Origin: an uncultured Verrucomicrobiota bacterium
GTDB taxonomy: Bacteria; Verrucomicrobiota; Verrucomicrobiia; Opitutales; Seribacteraceae
Direction: 5' to 3'
Length of the DNA stretch: 62,830 nucleotides
Assembly (NCBI GenBank): GCA_902615835.1
Contig: CACMQL010000007.1
Coordinates: forward strand, 1-62,830
Positions within the stretch are counted from its first letter, which is position 1. The number at the start of each line of letters is the position of its first letter. Of this stretch, positions 48,655-57,730 are shown piece by piece. The translations under genes and the position numbers were made by a program. The notes below the pieces were generated by a model. It did no database searches, had not been told where the DNA came from, and saw only the letters and a list, made by a program, of their open reading frames with translations.

Positions 48655-49455
48655 TTATTCCCCGGATTGCAAAAGAAGTCCATGTCGACGGGCTGCCTTA
48701 AATGAAATGAAAAATACAAATAATCCGATTACAAGATAGCAAAGATTCAAGGCAAACCCCTTTAGCATGAAACCAGATTCAAAATTCCCTTCCACTAACA
48801 GAGCCCGCATACCCTCGAACGCATAGGTTGTGGGAATAAAGACAGCAATTGACTGCATCCATTCCGGCAGGGTGGAAAGCGGATAGTAAATGCAGGAAAA
48901 CGGTGCGAGCAAGAAGGGTAAAACCCAGGTCAAACTTTCAGCTCCAAGACCATATCGGATAAGAATTCCAGTGACAAATTGTGACATGGCCCAACCTGTA
49001 AGCACCAGATTAAGAAAAAAGCCAAGCAAAGGGAACCCCATCTCAAAAACCGAGACTCCGAAAAAAGGGACGGCAAGCAAGGCGGCAGGCAGCATACCAA
49101 TGAGTGTCCGCATCATGGAGATAGTCGCAAGTGCAGCAATCATCTCACGAGGTCTGAGGGGAGACACGAATAAATTTCCAAGATTACGGGACCATAATTC
49201 TTCCAAAAAAGAAAGGGTGTAACTGATGTGAGAACGAAACAGACAATCCCAGACTAATACCACAGAAATAAGTATTCCACCAGCAGTCAGTTCTGGACTG
49301 GCATTTGAAAAATGCTGGGAAACAAATCCCCAGATAACCATCTGCATCGTCGGCCAGTATGCGATTTCAATTATTCTGGGCCATGAACTTCGTAACAAAT
49401 AAAGGTAACGCAAAACCAGGGCACCAATCCTCCCAAATGAACTTGCGGATTGCAT
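48655..49455 (-). CDS. ABC-2 type transporter permease
   Basis: The 266-residue integral membrane protein has about six hydrophobic segments and the ABC2-type layout. The sequence LYLLRSSWPRIIEIAYWPTMQMVIWGFVSQHF and the conserved region FLLAPFSCIYYPLSTLPEWMQSIAVFIPTTYAFEGMRALL are typical. Its start codon directly follows the stop of the ATPase gene, so the two are co-translated and form one exporter. The substrate (lipid, polysaccharide, drug) cannot be read. Confidence 0.9.
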   Translation of the reverse strand: MQSASSFGRIGALVLRYLYLLRSSWPRIIEIAYWPTMQMVIWGFVSQHFSNASPELTAGGILISVVLVWDCLFRSHISYTLSFLEELWSRNLGNLFVSPLRPREMIAALATISMMRTLIGMLPAALLAVPFFGVSVFEMGFPLLGFFLNLVLTGWAMSQFVTGILIRYGLGAESLTWVLPFLLAPFSCIYYPLSTLPEWMQSIAVFIPTTYAFEGMRALLVEGNFESGFMLKGFALNLCYLVIGLFVFFISFKAARRHGLLLQSGE

Positions 49456-50187
49456 TTATTCCAGCATTTCCCGAGAAAGATCCAGAAATACCTGTTCAAG
49501 GTTCTCTCGCTTATGTTTGTAGAGTAAATTCTGCGGGGATCCCCTTTCAATCAATTTCCCTTTTTTCATCAGGAGAACTTCATCACAAAGTAGTTCAACT
49601 TCGCGCATATCATGACTTGCAAATAAAATCGTTGCCCCTTGTGAGTCCCGGTAGTTTTTCAAAAAATCCCTTATCCATGAAGTGGTATCCGGGTCCAGGC
49701 TGGCGGTTGGTTCGTCAAGCAGTAAAAAGTCGGGACGATTAATCAAGGATTTAGCGAGAGAAACCCTGGTTTTTTGGCCGGAAGAAAGTTTTCTTACGCG
49801 CCGGTTGAGCAATTCATGCAAGCGAAACTCTTCACAAACTTGATCAATCCGTTCCTTTGGCTTGTCTACACCATAAAGCTTGGCGTAGACTGTAAGGTTT
49901 TCCCTGACGGTAAGGCGTTGCGGAAGATCCACATAGGGCGAGGAGAAATTCATTCTTCCTAAAACCGAATAGCGGTTCCGGATAAAATCCTGATCAAATA
50001 AACGAATACGGCCAGAAGTTGGCTCCAAAAGACCAAGAAGCATGGAAAGGGTAGTGGTTTTACCGGCTCCGTTTCCTCCCAACAGGGCTGATATTGTTCC
50101 CTCTTCCAAACCAAAAGTGAGAGAATCCACCGCCAGAACAGAGGAGTATTTTTTGGACAGGGTTTCAGTTTGTAAGATGGTTTTCAA
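49456..50187 (-). CDS. ABC transporter ATP-binding protein
   Basis: The 243-residue ATPase has Walker A in LLGGNGAGKTTTLSMLLG, the Q-loop region around SSPYVDLPQRLTVRENL, the signature LSSGQKTRVSLAKSL and Walker B in FLLLDEPTASLDPDT, followed by the switch histidine in LFASHDMREVE. The start at 50187 is TTG; no ATG lies close by in frame. It pairs with the ABC-2 permease immediately downstream. The composition is typical of exporters of the NatA/drug-resistance kind. Confidence 0.92.
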   Translation of the reverse strand: MKTILQTETLSKKYSSVLAVDSLTFGLEEGTISALLGGNGAGKTTTLSMLLGLLEPTSGRIRLFDQDFIRNRYSVLGRMNFSSPYVDLPQRLTVRENLTVYAKLYGVDKPKERIDQVCEEFRLHELLNRRVRKLSSGQKTRVSLAKSLINRPDFLLLDEPTASLDPDTTSWIRDFLKNYRDSQGATILFASHDMREVELLCDEVLLMKKGKLIERGSPQNLLYKHKRENLEQVFLDLSREMLE

Positions 50188-50257
50188 AAAAGAAGGAGAA
50201 AAAAGACTTGAAAGAAAAGGCTCAAGGCGAATTGATGGATATTTTTAAATTGAGAAA

Positions 50258-50932
50258 TTAATCAAAAGTCAGTTCCATAAGCGACTTCCTAGCCAGCTCA
50301 GTCGCCTGTAGATCACTCCCAGCATCGAATAAAGTCTCGTTAGAAAGAATACGGGTGCGAACAATGACTTTTGAAAAGGGATAAGGTACCACAAATCTGT
50401 CCCAGGAATTAAGCCGAATGAAGCCTGAATACTCAAAAGACAAAAGCAAGATTGGTTTTTTGGTAATTCTTGCCAGAGCAATCGCACCCGTTTTCGCCTC
50501 ATAGATCGGTCCTCTTGATCCGTCAGGGGTTATCCCCACATCATTTCCTGATTTAATCACTTTTACCAGTTCACGAACAGCCTGGGGCGCCCGACGGTTT
50601 TGAGAGCCTCGAATTGGCAAAATGCCCGCCCATCCGTAAAAAGTTTCCAGCCATGCCCCGTCCCGACTTGCACTGATCAAACCGTAGCACTGGTTTTTTT
50701 TCCGAAAACGATGATGCCACTCCCCTGCCAAGAATAAACGGTTATGCCATAAAAAAATAATCATTGCCTGCGGATGCCTGTGGAGTGCAGACTTGCCATT
50801 TTCATCCGGGTAACTAATCCTAATGGACAATGTCCACAATCGATAAATAATCCCAAGGGGAGACAGCACCAAACGAATAAAAGAGCTTTGACGGAAGGGA
50901 GTAAATCCCTTTCCAGTAGAGCGTTCTGACAT
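50258..50932 (-). CDS. Lysophospholipid acyltransferase-like protein (DUF374)
   Basis: The 224-residue protein has the acyltransferase-like order FLWHNRLFLAGEW, SASRDGAWLETFYGWAGILPIRGSQNRRAPQAVRELVK, GITPDGSRGPIYEAKTGAIALARITKKPILLLSF. This is the DUF374 group, related to KDO/lipid A-type and glycerolipid acyltransferases. Its substrate is probably a lipid A or other envelope lipid, which is inference. It is seven bases after the barrel protein gene and 70 before the ABC genes on the same strand. Confidence 0.87.
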   Translation of the reverse strand: MSERSTGKGFTPFRQSSFIRLVLSPLGIIYRLWTLSIRISYPDENGKSALHRHPQAMIIFLWHNRLFLAGEWHHRFRKKNQCYGLISASRDGAWLETFYGWAGILPIRGSQNRRAPQAVRELVKVIKSGNDVGITPDGSRGPIYEAKTGAIALARITKKPILLLSFEYSGFIRLNSWDRFVVPYPFSKVIVRTRILSNETLFDAGSDLQATELARKSLMELTFD

Positions 50933-50939
50933 TCGTTAT

Positions 50940-51986
50940 TTAGAAATCAAAGTTCAGTCCAATCTCTGCAACATGAGCGGGAACCTCATCTTCATGCAAG
51001 TAACGATACCCGAATCGTAATGCAATGAGATCGGTAACATTCCAAGCTAAGCCCAAAGAACCGGTGGCAAAAACACCATGATCCTTCCGTTTCCTGGGAT
51101 CTTCCACAAGAGAAAGATAGTAGCCAAACCCCAAGCCCATGTAAGCGTCCAAAGAACTGGCAATCGGGGTCCTGAGTCCTAGGTCCAAATAGCCCGCGAC
51201 TGTTTGACTGTTCCCAGAAATAGGATCCTTGATTTTACCGATTAATTTATTAGTTTCATGAGCGGAACCGTCCAGGGAGTGCCGTGAGTAGGAAACTCCG
51301 AAACCCACTCGAAACGGGTTTTTCTCCAACCCTCCCGCAAGATTAAGGGATATTCCTGGATCGTACTCTCGATGTCTAGACTTGTCCACTAGTGGATCAC
51401 CCTCGTGAGTTTTAAAAGGAATTGAAAAGCCCGGAGAAAGGATAAGATACCCGCCTAGGCTTTTACGGGAGGCTTGTTCAGGATCAAACAGAGATGCAAC
51501 CTTTCCTTCTTTTGAATATTGGCCTGGGGCATCAACGCTAAAAGCCAACTGGTTGGTTTGAGAACGGGGAGGAGGTTGTGGCTCTTTCAGTTCAGAGGGT
51601 AAGGATTGTGTGGCGGGCCCCAAAAGGGTGGGTGAAGGGGAAGAGAAATTATTTTCATAAATTCTAGGTTTGTACACTGGTTTTTTGGGGGTATCACTTA
51701 ATTCAAAAGGAGTGGAATGTTTTCCATCTGAGGACAAACCGTAAAAGATTTGATCAAATCTTTTTTGGAGTGTGTAAAGTCTACTGGAATAATTGTTGAG
51801 TTCACTCTTCAGACCATGAATTCTTTGCTGTTGGTAGAAACTTCGGTCATCTACTTTTTCAAAATAATCGCTAACCGGTTTCTCCTCGGCTAGAAAGTTA
51901 CTGCGAGAGTCAGAGGAGTATTGTCCCGACGATAGGAAGGGAGAGGTCATCCAAACGAGGGAAAGGAATGTTTGAATAATTCGCAT
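50940..51986 (-). CDS. Predicted outer-membrane beta-barrel protein
   Basis: The 348-residue protein has a signal peptide (about 1-21). It is followed by a helical, possibly coiled-coil stretch (FEKVDDRSFYQQQRIHGLKSELNNYSSRLYTLQKRFDQI), a proline/serine-rich linker, and from about residue 165 a barrel-like region with alternating strands (GGYLILSPGFSIPF, NPFRVGFGVSYSRHSL, GLGFGYYLSLVED, LGLAWNVTDLIALRFGYRYL). It ends EIGLNFDF, with terminal Phe as outer-membrane barrels do. Function unknown. It lies immediately upstream of the acyltransferase. Confidence 0.75.
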   Translation of the reverse strand: MRIIQTFLSLVWMTSPFLSSGQYSSDSRSNFLAEEKPVSDYFEKVDDRSFYQQQRIHGLKSELNNYSSRLYTLQKRFDQIFYGLSSDGKHSTPFELSDTPKKPVYKPRIYENNFSSPSPTLLGPATQSLPSELKEPQPPPRSQTNQLAFSVDAPGQYSKEGKVASLFDPEQASRKSLGGYLILSPGFSIPFKTHEGDPLVDKSRHREYDPGISLNLAGGLEKNPFRVGFGVSYSRHSLDGSAHETNKLIGKIKDPISGNSQTVAGYLDLGLRTPIASSLDAYMGLGFGYYLSLVEDPRKRKDHGVFATGSLGLAWNVTDLIALRFGYRYLHEDEVPAHVAEIGLNFDF

Positions 51987-52042
51987 AATAAAATGCCGAC
52001 TATCAAAGATTTACTTGGTTAATGGCAACCCTAAAGAATAGA

Positions 52043-52453
52043 TCAGGCATACCTTCCTGCCGTCTTACTTTTCGCAATACTTCGAGTAAAATAAAGCACA
52101 AGAAGATGGTAAGCTAAAAAATAAATAATATTAACCACAAATCCTCCTTTTAGGGCCATCCGCAACCCTTCCTCCTGTCGGTAGGCTTTACGATAGGCCC
52201 CGAGGTTTGCGGATTGAATTTCTTCCTGCGTTAAAGACAGCCGGGCATCGTACATTTCCGGCTTTAAATTATTTTCCTTGGCGTACTCCGGGATGGCAGG
52301 TTCATGATTCTGAATAATTTCCAAGTATCCTCTTTTCGGCATCCCCAACATCGGCCCCACTTTGATTTCACGATAAAAAGTAAGCTGGATAATGATAGCG
52401 GTAACAATTAAGAGTCCTTGTGAAACCAGCCATGCTTTAGTTTTGAGTTTCAT
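52043..52453 (-). CDS. Small membrane protein, unknown function
   Basis: Starting at the ATG at 52453 gives 136 residues; the longer reading lacks a good start. One hydrophobic segment lies at the N-terminus (WLVSQGLLIVTAIIIQLTF) and one near the C-terminus (GGFVVNIIYFLAYHLLVLYF), with a hydrophilic middle of about 75 residues (KRGYLEIIQNHEPAIPEY, LSLTQEEIQSANLGAYRKAY). No family was recognised. It is divergent from the LysM amidase and 57 bases from the barrel protein. Confidence 0.65.
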   Translation of the reverse strand: MKLKTKAWLVSQGLLIVTAIIIQLTFYREIKVGPMLGMPKRGYLEIIQNHEPAIPEYAKENNLKPEMYDARLSLTQEEIQSANLGAYRKAYRQEEGLRMALKGGFVVNIIYFLAYHLLVLYFTRSIAKSKTAGRYA

Positions 52454-52565
52454 TTTGTTTATTAAATCCAAATCTATCCAAGAGTACAAACCTAAGGTTC
52501 AAAAGGACTTAGTGTCCCAATTCAGAGTTGCCATATGAGAAAAGAATTGTCTAGGTAGATATGGT

Positions 52566-53426
52566 GTGAAATTGGTATTGGGAATTCTAGTTTTAGTCTT
52601 ACCTGCTTGGGGTCAGGCCGAACATGTGGTGCAAAAAAATGAAACCCTTGGGGGAATCGCCAAGCGTTATGGTGTGTCTGTGCAAGCACTCCAGGCAATC
52701 AACGGTATTTCCAATCCCAACTTTCTTTTTGCGGGAAAAAAACTGAAAATTCCGGGTGGAAGCCTCCAGAAAATTACTTACACCATCCGCAAGGGGGATA
52801 GCTTGGGCAGCATAGCTAACCGGTTTGGGGTTACGCAATCCGCACTGATAACATTTAATCAGATTAAAAGTCCTAACCTTATCAAAATCGGACAAAAACT
52901 GGTGATTCCATTCAAAGCAAACCCAACAAAACCGACCACACTGCTAAGCAGTAGTACAATGAGCTCACTCAATAAAATTAGCCCCAGAACTGGAAGGTGG
53001 AAACGCATCGTAATCCATCACTCTGCCACACCCGTTGATGATGCAATGAACATGCATCGGGTGCATAAAGCCAGAGGAATGAGAAACGGACTTGCCTACC
53101 ACTTTGTGATCTCAAACGGCTCGCGAAAAGCCTATGATGGAGAGGTTCATATCGGTGATAGATGGAAAAAGCAATTGGATGGAGGTCACATGAAAAAACT
53201 TTCGGACAACAAAACCAGTATCGGTATCTGCCTGATCGGAAATTTTGAACTCCGTGCTCCAACTGCAATGCAAATGAAAAGCCTAGCGGGCCTTTGCGAG
53301 TATCTGATGAGACACTGCCGTCTTGGACCAAGTCAGGTTACCACTCACAAAGTTCATCATCCCAACCATACCGTTTGTCCTGGAAAATACTTTTCCTTAC
53401 CTTCTTTACGAAAACGAATTAGCTGA
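52566..53426 (+). CDS. LysM-domain N-acetylmuramoyl-L-alanine amidase
   Basis: The 286-residue protein starts at GTG 52566 with a signal peptide (LVLGILVLVLPAWGQA). Two LysM modules follow (about residues 20-63, HVVQKNETLGGIAKRYGVS, and 70-113, YTIRKGDSLGSIANRFGVT), which bind peptidoglycan. The C-terminal part (about 138-280) is an Amidase_2/PGRP-like domain with the zinc histidine in VIHHSATP and the later ligands in THKVHHPNHTVCPGKYF. It cleaves the bond between muramic acid and the stem peptide in the periplasm. Its last eight bases overlap the convergent reductase gene. Confidence 0.92.
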   Translation: MKLVLGILVLVLPAWGQAEHVVQKNETLGGIAKRYGVSVQALQAINGISNPNFLFAGKKLKIPGGSLQKITYTIRKGDSLGSIANRFGVTQSALITFNQIKSPNLIKIGQKLVIPFKANPTKPTTLLSSSTMSSLNKISPRTGRWKRIVIHHSATPVDDAMNMHRVHKARGMRNGLAYHFVISNGSRKAYDGEVHIGDRWKKQLDGGHMKKLSDNKTSIGICLIGNFELRAPTAMQMKSLAGLCEYLMRHCRLGPSQVTTHKVHHPNHTVCPGKYFSLPSLRKRIS

Positions 53427-54435
53427 GGGAACTTTTAATTTTTTCTTTATCCCGGGCCAAAAGCACCTTGCCCATTCTGGATTCAGAATTTCTGGCCATT
53501 GCTTCAGCGAACTCTTCAATTGAAAATACCGAGTCTATGGGATAGGAAACTTGCTTTAAAGCAAGTGGGTTCAAGATTTCCTCAAGAGAAACTCGCAATT
53601 GCCCCACAGACTGACAAGTTTTCCATCGGTCCAACCAAAATCCGACAAAGCGGACATCATCAAAAATTAAATTCCTGGTTGGGAAACGGACCGATTCTGA
53701 AGTCATTGCCCCGAATGTCACATGGACTCCTCCCTGCCTTACGCATTTTGCCAGCCTAAGTGCACTTCTTCCTCCAACCGAATTCAAAGCCATTGAACAT
53801 CCCTTTTTTTTCGTGAATTCGAGAACTTTCCTCGACACATCCTCATCATCGATCCAGACCTCCCCGCCTCCAAAGTTTTTAAGGTCCCTGACCCTTTCTT
53901 CGGTCCTCACCAGGCTGATGCAGGTCACGCCCATCCGTTTGGCGAATTGCACCACAGAGAGACCAACTGCTGAATTACCGGCATTTTGAATGATGACATC
54001 TCCCTCTCTCAAATACTCGAAATCATGGAGTAATCGCCATGCAGTCATGGGGTTTAGAAGGCTCACGGCAAGTTGATGGTATGGAACCAAAGCGGGAAGT
54101 AGAATTAAATCATCGACTCCGGCATTACAATACTCCTGCCAGGCTCCAACCTGATCAGGAACCGCAACTACTTTATTCATTACATCCTCCGTAACCCGAC
54201 TCCCGATCTCAACAACTTTACCCACCCCTTCGCGGCCGGCAACACAGGGTAATTTTCTTAGCTTCCCGTAACTCCCTTTGATTAATCCATAATCGGAGGG
54301 ATGAATCGTGGATGCCTGAATTTCAATGCGCACTTCACGCGGCCCCAATTCGCAAGGCGAAACATTTTCCAGCCGAAGAACCTTGTGGGGGTTTCCATGC
54401 TGATGATATTTGACCGCTCGATAAAAATCATTCAT
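53419..54435 (-). CDS. MDR-superfamily reductase, 2-enoyl thioester reductase (MECR)-like
   Basis: The 338-residue medium-chain reductase has VAGREGVGKVVEIGSRVTEDV. The key segment LNPMTAWRLLHDFEYLREGDVIIQNAGNSAVGLSVVQFAKRMGVTCISLVR closely resembles mitochondrial and bacterial MECR/Etr1 (N-P-x-T-A-x-R-x-L and QNAxNSAVG). Catalytic zinc ligands of alcohol dehydrogenases are absent. It probably reduces an enoyl thioester with NADPH, but a quinone-reductase role is possible. The start overlaps the end of the upstream esterase gene by four bases. Confidence 0.82.
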   Translation of the reverse strand: MNDFYRAVKYHQHGNPHKVLRLENVSPCELGPREVRIEIQASTIHPSDYGLIKGSYGKLRKLPCVAGREGVGKVVEIGSRVTEDVMNKVVAVPDQVGAWQEYCNAGVDDLILLPALVPYHQLAVSLLNPMTAWRLLHDFEYLREGDVIIQNAGNSAVGLSVVQFAKRMGVTCISLVRTEERVRDLKNFGGGEVWIDDEDVSRKVLEFTKKKGCSMALNSVGGRSALRLAKCVRQGGVHVTFGAMTSESVRFPTRNLIFDDVRFVGFWLDRWKTCQSVGQLRVSLEEILNPLALKQVSYPIDSVFSIEEFAEAMARNSESRMGKVLLARDKEKIKSSLS

Positions 54436-55325
54436 TTGGAATCAAGCCAACCCATGGACTTCATCCAGGATGCTGCTCGCGTCGGCCACTGGGAAACTGG
54501 AGTGCCAATCTTTCTCATTCCATAGCCATGACCGCCGAAGGGATAGACATGAAGCTCGTTTCCCTCGACGCCAGCTTTTTCCAAAGCAAGATAGGCAAGA
54601 ACACTTCCTTCCGCTGGCACATGGTCATCCCCAGTGTGTACAAAAAAACAAGGGGGTGTTTCGGATGTAATTTGAATTTCAGGAGAAAGCGTATCCCTTT
54701 TTTTACGGTCAACCAGATAGGCAGGATAGATTAAGATTCCAAAATCAGGACGGCATGATAATTTATCGGCGGCATCGATTGGAGAATAAACTCTTTTTTT
54801 AAAAGATGTGAGAGACATCATCGCAAGATTACCACCAGCAGAAAAACCGAGCACCCCCACTTTTGTGGGATCTATATTCCACTGTTTGGCATTTTGCCGA
54901 ACCAAACCGAAAGTTCGCTGAATATCCTGCAGCGGGGCTTCATAAGGAAGACGATTCTTTCGACGAGGCACCCTGTATTTTAACAACACTGCGGAAATTC
55001 CTAAATCATTAAGCCACTCACAAACCTGTGTTCCCTCATGCTCATAAGCAAGAATATTGTATCCACCGCCCGGACAAACGACCACCGCCAAACCCGAGGA
55101 TTTGGCGGGGTCGGCTCGGTAAAGAGTCAGCATGGGGGTAGAAACATTTGCAATGCGTAATACATCTTTATTATCAGGTTTAGGTTGCCGAAATTCTTCC
55201 GGCCCAACCGCTCCCTCCACTTCACCGGGTGCGATGGCAGGCCAAAGTTTAATGCTATCACTATGGACAAAAAGCAGGGGCAAACACAAAAGGACACCTA
55301 GCAAACAAAGTTTTGATTTTACCAT
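54432..55325 (-). CDS. Secreted alpha/beta-hydrolase (esterase-like)
   Basis: The 297-residue protein has a signal peptide (VKSKLCLLGVLLCLPLLFVHS). The oxyanion-hole region is VVVCPGGGYNILAYEHEGTQVCEWLNDLGISAVLLKYRVPRR, the nucleophile serine is in LGFSAGGNLAMM (G-x-S-x-G), and the histidine is likely in PFGGHGYGMR. Close relatives are annotated as acetyl-xylan-type or general carbohydrate esterases of this phylum. The downstream reductase overlaps its stop codon by four bases. It is divergent from the HEAT-like gene. Confidence 0.88.
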   Translation of the reverse strand: MVKSKLCLLGVLLCLPLLFVHSDSIKLWPAIAPGEVEGAVGPEEFRQPKPDNKDVLRIANVSTPMLTLYRADPAKSSGLAVVVCPGGGYNILAYEHEGTQVCEWLNDLGISAVLLKYRVPRRKNRLPYEAPLQDIQRTFGLVRQNAKQWNIDPTKVGVLGFSAGGNLAMMSLTSFKKRVYSPIDAADKLSCRPDFGILIYPAYLVDRKKRDTLSPEIQITSETPPCFFVHTGDDHVPAEGSVLAYLALEKAGVEGNELHVYPFGGHGYGMRKIGTPVSQWPTRAASWMKSMGWLDSK

Positions 55326-55350
55326 TCTACTGATGTTTACATGAGATAAG

Positions 55351-55387
55351 ACAAAGGAAAGAAAAAAATGGGAATTTTTTCCTTTGT
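55351..55387. repeat. Long hairpin in the esterase/HEAT-like divergent region
   Basis: ACAAAGGAAA and TTTCCTTTGT are perfect ten-base inverted copies; adding a G-T and two A-T pairs inwards gives about 13 pairs around a short loop. It sits 26 bases outside the esterase ATG and 33 bases before the preferred HEAT-like ATG. It may be an operator or an RNA structure in one of the two 5' leaders. Confidence 0.55.
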
Positions 55388-55419
55388 GATTTAATCAGCT
55401 AATGACATTGATATGCTTT

Positions 55420-56517
55420 ATGAAAAATAGTCTTTCGATCTTTGTTTTCGTAATCATTAACTCATGCCTCATGGCTAATAATGATATATATGACGCCATT
55501 ACTCAGGTGGGACCCAAAGGAGCGGGAAACGACAAACTGGTCAAAAATTGGCACTTGGTCGATAGCATGAGCTCTTCAGACATACCACGCCTGCTCAAAA
55601 TTATGAATCAGGCAAACAATTTAGGTGATAACTGGGCAAGGGCAGCTGTATTTCAAATTCTAGAAAATGCAGGCAAAGAAGTCCTGCCCAAAGATGAGAC
55701 GATTGCGTTCATCAAAGACCAAAATAACCAAGGAAGCTCCCGTCGTGCAGCCTATGAATTCATTAATTATGTTTCGCCCCAGGTCGCACAATCTCTAGTC
55801 TCAGCTTTCATCGACGACCCTGAACCAACCTTGCGCCGAGAAGCAGTCGAACTCCTTCTTACGCAAGCAGATAATCTCGTTATAAAAGAACAAGCCATCG
55901 AGGCTTACGAATACGCCTTGGAAAAGGCTCGCGATGTCGACCAAATCGAAAGTGCCTCCAAGTCTCTGGATGAACTTGGAAAACCAATTAATATCACTGA
56001 ACGCATGGGCTTTCTCACGGGTTGGCAGGTCATCGGTCCCTTTGATAACTCATCAAGGGGTGGATTTAACGAAATTTACTCCCCCGAAATCGGTTCGGAC
56101 TTTCTTAAAAAGGCACACACCGGAAAAAATGGTTCCGTGCAGTGGCAGACTTTTTCAACAACTGATAGGCTGGGGTTGCTCGATCTAAACCAACCCTTTG
56201 GTCACATCAAAGAAGTACTTTGCTATGCTTATTCGGAATTTGAGTCATCGTTGGATCAAAGAGTCCAGTTTCGAATAGGATCCAAAAATGCATGGAAGTT
56301 GTGGATTAATCAGGAGTTGGTTTTTGCCCGCGATGAATACCATCGGGGTGCGACCCGGGTCGATCAATTCATATTAGATGGCAACCTCAAGAAAGGGAAA
56401 AACCAAATTTTGGTAAAAGTCTGTCAAAATGAACAGACCGAAAGCTGGACCAAGCAATGGGAGTTCTGCTTTAGAATTACGGACTTAAGCGGCTCACCCA
56501 TCAAAACCATAAACTAA
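55420..56517 (+). CDS. Exported HEAT-like/carbohydrate-binding-like protein
   Basis: Starting at ATG 55420 gives 365 residues with an N-terminal signal (SLSIFVFVIINSC). Residues about 40-190 form alpha-helical repeats of HEAT type (NWARAAVFQILENAGKEVL, SRRAAYEFINYVSPQVAQSLVSAFIDDPEPTLRREAVELLL). From about 205 on there is a beta-rich region opening GWQVIGPFDNSSRGGFNEIYSPE. That opening is common in secreted proteins of Planctomycetota and Verrucomicrobiota with sugar-binding-like modules, and it is followed by RIGSKNAWKLWINQELVFARDEYHRG. Function unknown. The PQQ propeller gene starts one base after its stop. Confidence 0.78.
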   Translation: MKNSLSIFVFVIINSCLMANNDIYDAITQVGPKGAGNDKLVKNWHLVDSMSSSDIPRLLKIMNQANNLGDNWARAAVFQILENAGKEVLPKDETIAFIKDQNNQGSSRRAAYEFINYVSPQVAQSLVSAFIDDPEPTLRREAVELLLTQADNLVIKEQAIEAYEYALEKARDVDQIESASKSLDELGKPINITERMGFLTGWQVIGPFDNSSRGGFNEIYSPEIGSDFLKKAHTGKNGSVQWQTFSTTDRLGLLDLNQPFGHIKEVLCYAYSEFESSLDQRVQFRIGSKNAWKLWINQELVFARDEYHRGATRVDQFILDGNLKKGKNQILVKVCQNEQTESWTKQWEFCFRITDLSGSPIKTIN

Positions 56518-56518
56518 A

Positions 56519-57730
56519 ATGAAAGCATTCTTTTTTTACTCAATTATCCAAATCTTACCCTTTATAGTTTTTGCTGACTGGCTCGGTTTTCGTGGCACTC
56601 ATGGAAACGGTCTAATTAGTGAAGAAATCCCTCATGAGCTTTCCTTGAATTCCCATGATTCCTGGGAAACAACCCTTCCTGGAAGAGGACTGTCCAGCCC
56701 CGTCTTGGTGGGTGACTTGGTTTTTCTCACATCCTCAAGTGGTTCCCAGCAAGCTGACCTTCATATCCTCGCTTTTAATACCATAACGGGTAAACAAGTA
56801 TGGGAAAGAACTTTCAAGGCAACGGGTAGAACCATTTGTCACAATAAAACCTGCGTGGCCGCTTCCACCATGGTGAGTGACGGTGAAGTAGTGGTGGCAC
56901 AATTTTCCTCGAATGACATTTTCTGCTTGGATCTAAAGGGTAACCTTATTTGGTTACGCGGACTCACCTACGATTACCCTAACATCGCTAATGGTCTGGG
57001 CATGTCGTCCTCTCCTTTGATCGCATCAGGTGTTCTAGTTGCACAAGTTGAAAATGATGCCAATTCTTTTACTTTTGGCTTAAATCTCCATAATGGAACA
57101 ACCCTGTGGAAAAAAAACAGACCCAAGGGGGCCAACTGGACTTCCCCAGTTGTCCTTGCTAAAGGTTCAACCAAATGGATCGGGCTTCAGTCGAAAGAAG
57201 GTTTGGCTTTTCTCGATCCATCTAACGGAGAGATTCTCTGGAATTACAATGATGGTGCTTCCACCATACCATCCACTGTAATCAGTTCAGAAAATGTGTT
57301 GCTTATCCCATCCAATGGATTAACCGCCGTTGAGGAACCGGTAAAGGGAAAAGGTCCGGAACAAAGATGGAGAAATAACAAACTGGCACCGGGTACGGGA
57401 AGCCCAACGGTTTGCGGAAATCAGGTGTTTGTTATTAATCGTGCGAATGTCCTTACTTCCGCATCCGTACAAACAGGAGAAATTAATTGGAGACTACGAA
57501 TTAAAGGTCCAGTGAGCGGATCGCCCATCGTCACAAAAAACAAACTATTTGTTTTCAATGAGGATGGACTCGGACAGGTCATTGACATAAGCCAAAAAAC
57601 AGCAGCCAGGGTTCTCAAGGAAATCGATCTGAAGGACACAATTTTATGTACGCCTGCAGCCGATCAAGGAGCACTTTTCGTAAGGTCAGACCGTAAGCTT
57701 TGGAAAATTGGCCAAGCCACAAGGAATTAA
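56519..57730 (+). CDS. Secreted PQQ-type beta-propeller protein
   Basis: The 403-residue protein begins with a signal peptide (FFFYSIIQILPFIVFADW) and WLGFRGTHGNGLISEEIPHE. Its propeller blades carry motifs such as NTITGKQVWERTFKA, DLKGNLIWLRGL, NLHNGTTLWKKNRP, DPSNGEILWNYNDG and SVQTGEINWRLRIKG. CHNKTCVAASTMVSDG is an extra Cys-containing blade segment. It belongs to the same family as the protein at 23487-24719. It starts one base after the HEAT-like protein, so the two should be made together. Its last four bases overlap the convergent cytochrome gene. Confidence 0.87.
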   Translation: MKAFFFYSIIQILPFIVFADWLGFRGTHGNGLISEEIPHELSLNSHDSWETTLPGRGLSSPVLVGDLVFLTSSSGSQQADLHILAFNTITGKQVWERTFKATGRTICHNKTCVAASTMVSDGEVVVAQFSSNDIFCLDLKGNLIWLRGLTYDYPNIANGLGMSSSPLIASGVLVAQVENDANSFTFGLNLHNGTTLWKKNRPKGANWTSPVVLAKGSTKWIGLQSKEGLAFLDPSNGEILWNYNDGASTIPSTVISSENVLLIPSNGLTAVEEPVKGKGPEQRWRNNKLAPGTGSPTVCGNQVFVINRANVLTSASVQTGEINWRLRIKGPVSGSPIVTKNKLFVFNEDGLGQVIDISQKTAARVLKEIDLKDTILCTPAADQGALFVRSDRKLWKIGQATRN

